Assembly (NCBI GenBank): GCA_013400975.1
Contig: WBMZ01004780.1
Location: forward strand, 28,273 to 92,272
Origin: Atrichornis clamosus
Lineage: Eukaryota > Chordata > Aves > Passeriformes > Menuridae
Length of the DNA: 64,000 nucleotides
Reading direction: 5' to 3'
The translations under genes were made by a program, and so were the position numbers. Below the pieces are notes generated by a model. The model did no database searches, had not been told where the DNA came from, and saw nothing but the letters and a program-made list of their open reading frames with translations. Shown in pieces: positions 27,501-39,500 of the stretch; position 1 is the stretch's first letter, and each line of letters opens with the position of its first letter.

Positions 27501-30500
27501 GAACTGTGCACTTGTTCTGGAGCACCCAGAGCTTGGCCAAACCCAAGGGCCACCCTGGCACCCCCAGTGAGTGACCTCCAAACAGCAACAGGCTCCAAAA
27601 CAAAGTATCATCCCCTCCTGTTCCTCTTGGAGACCCCTCGGAGCAGGCAGAGCCGCCACATCTCCACATTCATCCGGCTGCCCGGGATTCATTCACCCAC
27701 CTGGGAGCTGAGCACGGGCAGCAGGAAAGGGACACCCCAAACTCACACCCAAGCCAGCAGCCCTGAGGGCACGTGTGCCACTGGTGACAGCAGCCACCAG
27801 CCGCACCCACTGGATCCGGTGACTGCCCCTCTCAGCCTGCCAGGAGCGGAGGACAGGACGGGTCAGTCCCCAGGGGATGCTTTCCCAGTGGAGATGCTGG
27901 AGGGGAAAAGGTTTCAGCAGCTTTCTGCCCCAGCGTCCTGCCACCTGTGCTCAGCACGAGGTTGCCCCTCGCCAGGATGACCATCCCCAGGGGCCACCAG
28001 CACCTGGGGTCCACTGAGCCAGGTCCCCCCACCCCGCTCCGGAAAGGGGGCGAGGGCACACGCACACACTGACCATTGCTCCAGCTGTCCCCGAGCTCCC
28101 CCTCCAAGCCCGGCCCTCCACAGCGAGCCTGTGGCCACCATCAGAGGGTGACACCGTGGTCCCACCAGCTCCTGTGCCCTTGGCCGGCCGGTCGCTGCCG
28201 TACCCCGAGGAGCTCCGGGCCGCGCTGCCGCTGCGCCCGCTGAAGGAGGACGGGCTGCGGGAAGCGGGCAGTCCATGACCATCTCCCTCCCCGGCCCGAG
28301 ACGATGGCAACCCTGAGGTTCTCCCCACGCCGGGGTTTTCCAGCTGATCCACCATGGGGGATGGCGTAGACAGCTCTGAAACGGTGCCCGGCTCTGCTGC
28401 GGAGGAGCAGGTCCACGCGGCGCTGGAGCCGGGATCATCGCTGCCTCCTTTCCCCCAGGCACCCGGGGTGCTGCTGGCCTCCGGCTCCCGGCGTGGAGCT
28501 GGCTCCTGGCCGGACACGGCGCTGGCCGGGGACAGGAGTCCCCCCGCAGGGCCATCGGTGCCCCCGCGCAGGGGCAGCAGCACGGCCCGGCAGCTGCCGG
28601 TGCCGCTCCTCTGCAGCTCGACCAGCCGGCTCACCGCCTTCTCGCAGTCCTTCTCGGCCGGGTTCTCCAGCAGGCGGGCGATGACGGTGGTGCCTTCCTC
28701 CCGGGAAGCTCCCGCCACACCCGGCCGCTGCGGCTCCAGCACCAGGCGAGCTTTCTGCACCTCCCCCTGGAAGCGCTCCTTCACCTGCACGATGATCCCG
28801 GGGTGCAGCGCCGACGGGCCCGGGTCCCCGCCGCGGTGCCGGCTGCCGGAGGGCTCCTCTCCTCCCTCCTGCCGGGGGGCTGCCTTCGACTTCGGCGCCT
28901 CCTCATCCTCAGCCACCTCCAGCGCCGGGGGCTCCTCCTGCGGGGCTGCCTCCGGCATCGCTCTCCTCTTCCCTCTCCGCCTCCTTTTGAAGCGCACCCT
29001 TTTTTTGGGAGACAGCGGTGCCTTTCCCACAGCTTTTTCCTTCTGCTCTTTAACGCAGCCCAGCGAATTCCCCATCTCCTGCTCCTCGGTGCCGGCAGGA
29101 ACGCAGCTGAGCGAGTCGCCGGCTCCCGAATAAACCCCAGCCCGGGCTTCATCGGATCCCACGGCCGGCGCGCAGCGCTCCGCGGACTGCCCCTGGTCGC
29201 CGTCCCCTCCCGCCAGCCCTGCCGCCACCGCCGCCGCTCCAGACAGCCATCTTACAGCCTGGGCGCTGCGAGAAGACAAATTCAAAGCATCTCACTGCAG
29301 TTCAGAAATCACTTGACCTAAAAGCAGAGGGAGCGGGGATTGGCTGCGGCGTCCTTCTCTCCAAATATGAGGTAATTGGAGCACGGCCCTTGCCAACACA
29401 AACAGGGAGCAGGAATCAGGCAGCGGAGCGAGGAGGGGAGTGGGAGAGGGTGGGGAAGAGGGGGATAAAACACAAAACCTAAGGAAGGTTGGCAAAGGTA
29501 GAATAAAGGAAGGGGTGGGAGATAAATGGGGAAAAAAAAAAAAAAGCAGGGAGGAGTCAGAGTGACTCTGCATGCACGCCAGCCGGCTCCGCAGGGGTGT
29601 TTCTCTCCGGTTCAGGAGGTTTGCTCCTTAATTCTTAATTCCGAGAGCCCCAAAAGAGCAACTCACGTTGCCCACACTCCTGCCAGGCTCACTCTGTTTG
29701 GGGCACCGAGGGGCAGCTCAAGGTACCCTGGGGACCCGGCATTGCTCCAGGGAGCTGCAGGCAGAGGGTCCCAACACGAACGGGAGTGTGGTGCTGCCCA
29801 TCCCAGTCCAGCCCCAGTCCTGCCTCTCTCCTGTGGCTCCTGCCCCAAACGCTGCCCAGGGCAGGGGTTTGAGCAGCATGGAGCATTCCAACTCTGCCCG
29901 CCAGCTCAGAGGGATCGGCGCAGGGTTAACACGCACCCAAGGTGGGGGAGAGGCAAAAACTGGGGAGCAGGGGGCATAAAAATGGGGGGACTGAGCTCAG
30001 TCCCAGCAAGCAGGGAAGCACTCACTGAGGAAACACTCAACAAGGACACGCTCAACAGGGAGCAACCCAGGAGATGACTAAGGGAAACCAGCGACCACAA
30101 GAGCTCCCAGGGCGCAGGGAAGCCCCCAGGGCACCGGGGCACCCCCCTCATCTTCACCACTCCAGCTCCCTGCAGAGCTGGCGGTGCCTGAGCTCCACAC
30201 CAGCACCATCCCACCCCACACCTCTCCCGGGGCTCTCCCAGCCGCCTGCCCCCAGGCAGTGGCACTGGGACACGGGAGATTAAGAGGTTCACAATGGAGC
30301 TACAACCCCAGAAAAAATCCCGTTAGCGCAGCGGGAGGAGGAGGCGCCGGCTCGCCAGCCCAGCTCCCGCGTCACCCGCCCTGTCCCCCGTGGTGGCAGG
30401 GTGGCAGTGTCCCCTCCCAGCCAGGCACGGAGGGGACCCAGGACCTCCCAATGTCCCCTCCGTGGTCTCCTGCAGCAGAGGATGCACCAGGGCAGGGTGA

Positions 30501-33500
30501 CCCCGGGGACAGAGGGGACAAAATGTCAAAGCCAGGGCCCCACTGGAGGTGGCGGTGACTCATCAGCATCCAGAGCCCGACCCCGGCTGCTTCCCAGGGC
30601 CAAAGCCTGGGAAGAGCGCCTCGTCAGCAGCCTTACACCCAGCTTATCCCCCTGCTTCCCTCAAAAGCCTCTCCCTGAGGCACTGCCCATCCTCCAAAAA
30701 ACTACAATCTTCCAATACAATCTTCCTTAAGAGTCTCAAAGTCAGCACTAGTCCCGAATGGAAGATGCCAGCAGGGATACAGCAGGGAGCTGGGATACAG
30801 CAGGGAGCTGGGATACAGAGATCCCACAGGCTGAGTGCCACAGAGCTAATGCCACATGGCTAACGAGCTGCTGACAGCAGCACTGCCCAGCAAGCCCCAC
30901 ATGCCAACCCACTGGTGGCACTGGGGGCCACACATCACCCCCTGAAGGCGTCAAAGCTACAACTGGATAATAAAGTCCCAAAAACCCTCTTTTCCAAGAG
31001 CATCTCTTGCACACAATTGTTGGAGACAGGCCCAAGGCAGGGAGCTTCTCCCACCCCTGTGCTGAGCCACTGTCACCCAGCTGACACATTCCATCCCAGT
31101 GAAAAGTCCTGTGGCTGCACCGACCACCCAAGGGGCCGGGAGTGCCTCGGGATAACAGCCCGTGGCCCCTTCCAAATTTACTCTTCTCCTCCAGAGCCTC
31201 CAGCTGAGCAAACAGCCACCGCCAACAACCCCGGTGCCAACCAGGAGGCCACCACACACAGCCCGTCATTAATGATTTCATTATGCCAACGACACGGGCA
31301 GGGTGTGCTGCTGTTCTCCGACACGGTCTCCATGACACTGCAATGTGTGCTGACCCTCCAGACCCATCCGTGTGCTGACTTCACCATGGAAAAGGCGGAA
31401 ACACGGGATGCCGGTGCCTTGGATAGACAGCGCGCTCCCGCCGCCCGCCCCGCGCCCTCCGGCAAGAAAATTCCATGCCCTACCTGGAAGTGGAGGATGA
31501 TGGTCCATATGAGCCCCAGGGTGAGCTTGGGGTTGCCATCCGTGATGTCATCGTTGCGAATATTCACCAGTTTCACCTGGAAAAGAAGGAACAGGGTCAA
31601 AGCTCCCCATCAGCCTCACGCGGAGAGCAGGGGGACACGTCCCCCACCACGCCGCCCCCAGGGCCACCCCAAGCACACAAGACCCCAGCGCTTCCCCAAG
31701 AGGCAGCAGGGCCACCTCTTCTCCTGGCTCGGGGAGGATTTTTCCATGTTTCCAGCACTCTCCATCCAGAAGTGCTTTCCCAGCACTTAATGGCTTTACT
31801 TCAGCTCACAGAGCAGCGTCCCCGAAGCCCTGAGCGCTGGTGCATAATTGAACAGCTACAGACCACAGAGAATGGGGAAAATGGGATGACCAAGCTTTAA
31901 CTCCAGCCTGGGCTCAAAACCAAGCTCTAATCAATCAGCCCTAACGAAGGCAGAAGCACCAGTGTTGCCCTCACTCTTCTCCCCTGGGGGAGCCCCTGCT
32001 CCCCACCACTCCACGGGACCCCACATCATTCCCTGGCAGGAGTGTCTGGGATGAGACATCCCAGCAAGGCCACCAGGCCATCACACTTCAAAGGAAAAAG
32101 CTGTTTCATCCAAGTGGAGAAACAAGCTCCCAAGAGCCCTTGGCAAAATGTCTCTATCAAGGAGCTGGGGAGGAGGAGGAGGCGGGGGGCTGGAAGCAGC
32201 TCGCCCTCCCTGGAGTAGGGAATGTGCTCAAATTTATTCAGTGCCCTCAGGCCAGCAGCAAGAGAGAAAAGTCTCTTGCTTCAGCATGAACTGGTACCAT
32301 TTATCATCATCATCATCTTGGCGTATCTGGGAGCACCACGGTGGGGAGACCTGACCCAACAGGCAGGACGGGACACCCGGCCCCGCGGCTGCGGGGGCTT
32401 CACCTGCACAGCCAACAAGTCTCGGGATGCATCCCACGGCTCCGGGCAGGATCTGCCCAGGGGTGAGGAGCACAGCTGCTCTCTGCCAGCTGCACAGGCT
32501 CTGAGGGGCCAGCAGCTCCCAAAAGCCCGGCGCTGTCCTCCAAAAACGGGGATAATGAGTCCATGCTGACACCCAGAGGGGTGGTGCCACACAGAGGCAC
32601 TTCCAGTGCCAGCCCCGAGGCCATGGCTGCTTGGGCTGGGCAGAAGCAGCTGCCACATCTCCCAAAAGTTGGTGGGAAGGCACAGATGTGCCACAGCCAC
32701 CCATCCTCACCGCCGGGATCTGCCGGGGAGCCCCGGGTGAGGCTTTCGGGGTGTAAAAGTGACTGTCGGTGGCATTTGCAAACCCCTTCTCAGAGCTGGG
32801 GTCTGGTCCCTCATTTTCAGAATGGTTTTTGTGTGCATGGGTGGTTTGCAGAGGCACAACACCCACAGGGAAAAGCCCCCTGAAAGCCATCCTCAACAGC
32901 ACCAGCACTGCAGAGACGGGCACACCCCAGCAGGGGCTGACGCTGCTTCTCCACTCCTTCCAAAGCCTCAGACAGGAGGAAGAACCTCCCAGCTCTGCTG
33001 GATGAGCCTCTATCAGCCCTTACCTGTCGCTGCTTCAGGAAATCCAGGGCAATCTGCACGTTCTGCAGGCGGTGGAAGCGCATCCGCCCCTTCTCACGTG
33101 GCTGCAAGACAGAGGCAGCAGTTTCAGGTCAGGCTTGTGGGGCTGGGCTGGCAGCACCCCGCATGCACAGCGGCCCCCCTGGAACCCCTGGGAGCTGTCA
33201 GCGTGCTGGTGTGACCCCCTGTGCCCCCACACATCCTGCTCTATCTTGTTCTGGAGGAAATAGTCATGGCTGTGCACAATCCTGCTGGAAGAAGGCTAAA
33301 AGGCTTCCGTGGGAGACGGAGGCGGGAAGACCCGGAGATCTAGACCTGTGCTGAGATGAGACCCTGAGGGTCTCTGTCCAGGCCGGGCTCAGCCTCTGAG
33401 ATCCCAGGGCAGGATCTCACCCACCCCATGGACAGCCAGACAAGCTGGGAAGAGGGCTCAGCAAAGAGATGGGCTCAAAACAGGTACAGAGTCCAATTTG

Positions 33501-36500
33501 TCCAGGTGGAAGCAGAGGCAGGACATGGGGACTCAGGCAGGGACTGACTGCAGGACCCCAGTGAGGGCAGAGGAACCCAAACCTCAGCACCAGCCCCTCT
33601 AGAATCAGCTCTTCCTGGACGTGGGCAGGGGCTGCTGCTGCTCCAGGTACCTCTGAATCCCTTGGGAAGGGGCAAATGAGACACCCTGGGCTGTGCCCAT
33701 CGCTGCTGAAGGTGAGGGATTGCCAGAGGTATCCTGAGCCATGGCCAGGGAAAGGGTGTGGGATGCTGGGTCAGCTTTGAACCAGCAGGAGTGGGAGGAT
33801 CAACACCCAAATGCCAGTCCCAGCCTCAAGATGAGGAATCACCAGGATGTTCACAGAATCACGGAAGTTTTGGGTTGGAAAGGGCCTTAAAGACCATGGA
33901 GGGGGACACCTCAGGTCCTCCGAGTCACCTTCCTTGCCCATCCTGAAGGGAAGAGCTGTCCCTACAAGGGGAAGTATTGGCCCTACAAGGGGAAGAGCTG
34001 TCCCTGCCAGGGGGAACACCTCCAGGGCCTCAGGGGACTGCCAGGAAGGTGCTACAGCTCCTCCTGCACCGTTCCAGGGAGGTGCCACTGCACAAGGGCA
34101 TCGTCACCCAGCGCACAGGGGCAGGAAAAGCACACCTTCTCTTACACCTGGGCAAGTTTTGGGGCCTGACCCTGGCCTGGGGCCGTGCTGTGCTCGCTCC
34201 CAGCTCCACTCCCACGCACGGGGTTGTGCCCTGGATCCCAGAAGGTGCCTGTGCTGGAGCCTGTCCATGCAGTGCCAGGTGAGCAGCCTCACAGTGTCCC
34301 GTCCCTGTCCCCTCCCGCCCCGTGGAGGGGACGCATGCTGTCACACCGGGTGGGCGGCGTGCCCTGCCTGCAGGCGGACACTGCAGTGCTCACACAGATA
34401 ATCCAGCTCCCTGGAACGTGCTGCCCTGGAATGGCAGCACATCCCTGCTCCCACAGCTTCCCCTCGGCTCCGGGCGAGCACCCGGGGTGGGTTTTATCCA
34501 AAATCCAACGAGAGGGGAGCGCTGGGCTGCACTGGATTATCTGGCAGCACTCCAGCGTCCGCCGGGGAAACGCCGCCACCGGGGCAGGCTCGACCTACTT
34601 CTTCATCATCATCATCTTCCTCCTCACGCTCCTCGCTGCTCGCACGGCACCAGGCCGGTGCTGTCACCAGGCGAAGGCTCCGCTGAGCTGGCGGCTCTAC
34701 GGGCTAAGGAGGGCGGGAGGGACGGCGACAGGAGGGTGGCACGGCAGGGAGACAGAATGGAAACCAAAATGCGACACCCAGGCAACGAGGAGAAACCCAG
34801 ATAACAAAAAAGGGGTGAAGGCGGCTGGGCCTCCGGCACGCCCCAGCCTCCAGCGCTGGAATTCCCTCCTGGATTTGGAAGCTGGAGAGCAGGAGGCTGT
34901 CTGGATCGCAAGTAGAAGTGATCCAATTTTTCAGCCCCCACAAAAACACTGATTTGGCGTCACCCGAGGGTACGGAGGGACGTAGGAGATCTTTGCCCAG
35001 ATCCTATTTTTGGGGGAAACTAAAATAATTCCTGCTGTGCTACCCTGCGACAGCAATCGGGATCTTCCCGGAATGTATCAGTCAGAGAGAAAGGAGGAGG
35101 AGGAGGAGGAGGAGGAAGGAGGGGGAACTCTACGATGCTCCAGAAGCAGGAAGAGGTTTGCACCAATGACTGCTACAAACCCAGGAGCTGAGCACGGGGC
35201 AGGAGTGTCACATCTGAGCTAAGCAGCTGGGCACGCTGCCACAGGAGCAGTTTTTAGTCAAATCTGCTGATTTTAAATATGGAGCCACATCTGGAAGCTG
35301 AAGGTGTGCAAGATTTAGCACGAAGAGGGCTCTACCCAAGGCACCATAATCAGATGCTCTGGTGGTATCCAAGAGACCAGCCTGGGGAACGGGGGGATGA
35401 GTGGAAATATGTTTTAAAAAATAAATAAATAGCATAATAAATAACAGTATGAATGATAATAAAAGAAACAATGACAGACATTTGAAACCAAAATGATGGT
35501 GTAAGAAACGACAGCTGATGTCAGGGAGTGAAGGGGAGCAGGGAGAGGACAGAGGGGATTTGGGGGGGACTCCAGAATCCCTGCCCGGCCCTGGGGACTC
35601 ACCAGCTTCACTCCTGACAGCACTTCCAGGAGGGAGATGAGGTTGTGGCCATCTCTCAAGTCTTCATAGAGGTCGTTGATGTGCTTGCGCACCTGGGGAG
35701 GGGAAAAGCCATCAGTGATCCCAGAATTATCAGCAAGGAAAGCAGCTTCCCCTTTCCCAAACGACCTGGCAGAAGCTGCTGCCAATTTCGCACCCAAAGT
35801 CAAACTGTTAAACCATCTGTGCTCCAGGTAATCCCATAATATTGCACGCAGATCCCGGCAGGAAGGGCAGCTCCTCCTGAGGAGGTGGTTTAACTTCTCA
35901 CGTTCCTTACAGCATCTCCCAAAACACAGCAGAGGAGGTTTCCATGGGCACCACATGCAGCCTCTGTTCCTGCTCTTCCCCAGACACCCAGACCTGGGTT
36001 TTACCCTGCTTAGGAATCCCCAGATGTTTTCCCATAGCAGCCTCAAGATTCTTCTCTGTTTTTCCCTCTGTAAAATTCAGGAAGCAGCCAAAAGCTTGGC
36101 ACAGAGCTTTGCAAAGCTGGCAGGAAAATACAGCTGGGACACCTAGTGCCCAAACCACTTTTTTCCTCCTTTTTGTTTTTGGGAAATGGAGAATTAATTA
36201 AAACCCACCCAGCACTAACCAAGAAAGCAGGAGGCACCTTGTGGTGCCATGTTAATCCTGCTTAACAAACTTTGGATCTCGTCTCCACCCAGGAGCATCC
36301 TTCAAAGGACAAAAAAAGCCCCTTTTCCCTGGCAAGGGGGTGTGAGGGAGGGAATCAGGATCCCCTCCTTCCCCCTGGGAGGTGGGAGGATGCACAAGCC
36401 TCGGGTTAAGCAAGGACCAGGTACCCAGGAAGGAAAAGTAATAAAAGGGCTGTGTGGTGATGCTACAGTGCCCTCCAAAGGCTCCAGCACATTCCCAGCA

Positions 36501-39500
36501 CATCCCGCTCTGCTCCGAGTAGAGACACATACGAACACTCAAATCAAACAGTCCCAGGCATAAAAAAAATTTTAAAAACCTTAAAAAACCATTTATCTGC
36601 CAGTCCTGAGCTGGAACAGAGAGGGAGATGGTCATTTAACTGGTTTTATATCTAAATATGTGACTCTTACCTTCATCAAGTGCTTATTGACCCATTTAGT
36701 GAAGGTTTTCTTTTGGACTCTGTCCCGTTCATCTGTCAAAAGAAGACAAAGGCAGCTCTTGGTCAGTGGTTCTCATGCAGAAACTCAAACGACTTTGAAA
36801 TGAGGGGAAGAGACAGAGGGATCGCCGCCAGTGCCAGGACGGATCCCGCGCCGGCACAGGGAACACAGGCAGCTTATTCAGGGAATACTGTGGGATGGGG
36901 CCGTTCACGTGGCCCCAACATGCCCCTTGGGCAGGGAAATGGGAGCTAGAACAAAATACACTGGGTTTTTTCTGGTGAGGATAATGATATTTAACGAATG
37001 CAGCGTGGATGACTGGGATAGGTACGACGGCAGCCGGCAGCACCAACTGAACCCCCGGAATGTGCCCCATCTGTGCCTCCCCATCTTCCCCGGAGGCAGC
37101 ACAGGGAGGGAAAGGGGGGTTTGCCCAACTTTAGGAGGGGGTCGCCCTCCCCTGCCCGCTCCCGGAAGGCTTTCAGGTGTTACATAAACCCCCAGATGTC
37201 CCAAAACAGGCCTCGGCCGGGCACTGCCAGCGCGTGCAATTAGCAGCTTATTCTGTCGCTGTATTTTTGGTTCATTGGATTGCCAGGATTTAATGTTTAT
37301 TTCTGTCCCACAGCTCAGCCCCGGCCAGACACAGGGAGCTCTGAGCACGGGCAGGACAGGGTGACAACGTGGGTGCCATCCCCAGGGGGTTCCAGTCCCC
37401 GGGGGTGGCAGGGGGATGGGACAGGAGATTCGTGGTGATGCCAAACAGCGATGGGGGAGATCCAGGCAGGCTTTTTTGCTCCATGAAAAAAATAATATCA
37501 CACAAAGGTAGACAGGTGAAAGGAGACAGGCCACGCACTGGAGGGTCCCACAGGGCACAGAGGGGTCCCACTCGCTCCCACCTCCCTCCCCATGCACAGG
37601 CAGTGAGGGGGGCTCAGGGCAGCTCTGGCAGCCAGCCCTGTGCCCACCTCCCTCCCCATGCACAGGCAGTGAGGGGGGCTCAGGGCAGCTCTGGCAGCCA
37701 GCCCTGTGTCCAGTGGGATCACCTGGATTTAACAACACCATCTCAGCACCAACCCACAACACACGGCCCCAGGCTCCAGCCTAGGGAAGCCCTGGGATAT
37801 TCAGGAAAGCATGAGCCTCGCTCACCCAAAACATATCTTTGACATCAGGGTCCACCAGGCAGCAGCATCCCTTGCTTTGGTTTTAAGCCAAAGATTCAAA
37901 TAAGGGGAGAAAACCAGCATCTCCCAGGCCGAGCTCCCCACGACAGCCCCACAACTCCCTCCTGGGATGGGAGGTCACTGGGGGTCCCTGCACAGCCCCA
38001 GGGACCCTCGGGGAAACCTCCTGACATCTCCAACCACACAGATTGGAAAGCACCACCCAACACCCTTCCTCTTCCTCACCCACCCCAGGGCTTCCCCATC
38101 CGAAAGCACCGCGGTCAAACACGTGGTACACAGCGACATGTCACCTCCCCGTGTCCCACTCTGTCGCCCGCCCAAGGCACGTAACCAGGTGCCAAAAACC
38201 ACCCGCTGGTTGAGCTACATCCACCCTCGCTTGCCGTCCCGCCAGGCTCCAGCCTTGGCACAGCTTCCCGGGAGCCACGGAGCTGCTGCCTGGCACCACC
38301 GGCCATAGGAAGCTGTGTCACTCCCACGTGTTTTTAGGGATCTTCCTTCACCCGACCCCGCCAGAGTCGCAGTGTCGGGTCCCTTCCCAGCGCCGGTGTT
38401 CATTCGGGGTGGATTAAGCCCGTATCCCGGGTATCCCGCGGGCTGGGCAGGGGGTACTAACCGATGCAGCACATCCGGCACACCAGGCAGGCGCTCAGCC
38501 GCCGCTTCTCCCCGGAAAGATGCCGCTTCTCCATCGCCCCAGCCGGGGATGGGGAGCGCTGGGTCCCGACAAAAGCGGAGGCTCCTGGGGAAGGGTCTTC
38601 TGGCGGCACCACCCGCTCGCCAACCTCGACCCCGGCGGGTGTGCACGGGCGAGGTCTCGGCCACAGCTCCTCCCACCGCACCACTTCCTACCCCCGGTGC
38701 CCCCGGCGCAGGCACCGGGCGTTCCTCCTCCGGGGCATCGCCACAAACCTCACCGCGACGGCTGCTTCGCCCGCCGCTCCCGGCTCCTCCGGGTGCTCCC
38801 AGCCCAGGGTGCCGCCAGCTCTGTGCCAGCGAAATCCTCACCAGCCCGCGGTCCCAGTGGCCGGCAAAGCAGCTTGGAAAACTCCCAGCAGGGAAGGGCA
38901 GAGCTGCTCCCTCCGGCACGTGAGGAACGAGCGATGCCGAGCGATGCCGGTGCAGCTCCCGCAGCCGAAAGCGGCCGGGATGGGGGTGCGGACGCAGAGC
39001 CGGGCACTGCCCGCTGGCCGGCCCTTGGCTTGTTTTTCCTCGTCTTGTTTTCCAGTTAATTGCACCAGGGACAGAAGGGACAATGCCGGGCTGTTCTCCG
39101 CGCTCCCGCCCGCCCGCACGCAGCTTCTGCCCAAAGCATGTCCCAGGTCCGGCGCGCTGGAGCCGGGACGCGGCCGCAGCCCTGCTCGGCACGCGGGGAG
39201 ATAACGGGGGCCGCCTTATCAACACCTCTCTTCCTTTTCTTCTAAATATAATCCCCCTGCAGCCCTTCTGGCGGCTGCTGCCCCGGCCGGGAGGGCGAGA
39301 GGAGCCGGGCTGCTGCCCCGGGAAGACGGGAGCACATCCCTGAGCATCGCGCGGAGCACACGGGGACGGAGGAACGTCACCGGGTCCCACACGGACAGCC
39401 TGCAGCCGGGCACCTCCAGCGCTGGATCCCAGGGGTGCCCGCAGGCCAGAGGCTCCTCGAAGAGCTCCCTCTTCCCATCTCCTGCAGAAATGGGGGGTTT

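Larger units (their letters stand above)
33102..35602. other. Intron 3
   Basis: A 2.5 kb intron holding the CR1 fragment, the 21-bp minisatellite and the GGA microsatellite listed separately. Otherwise nothing is recognised. Confidence 0.5.

Noticed and set aside
27951..28073. Continuation of the exon 1d open frame past 28,074
   Set aside because: The tail beyond the phase-0 GT shows no family resemblance and must be removed to join exon 6 in frame.
367..36732. Assignment of the gene to dystonin (DST/BPAG1) instead of MACF1
   Set aside because: Exon 1a resembles dystonin, but the CH2, exon 14 linker and plakin-repeat sequences match MACF1 and differ from dystonin.
38215..39390. A 391-codon minus-strand open frame
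   Set aside because: Low-complexity translation of a CpG-rich region. The supported coding part nearby is exon 1c in a different frame.
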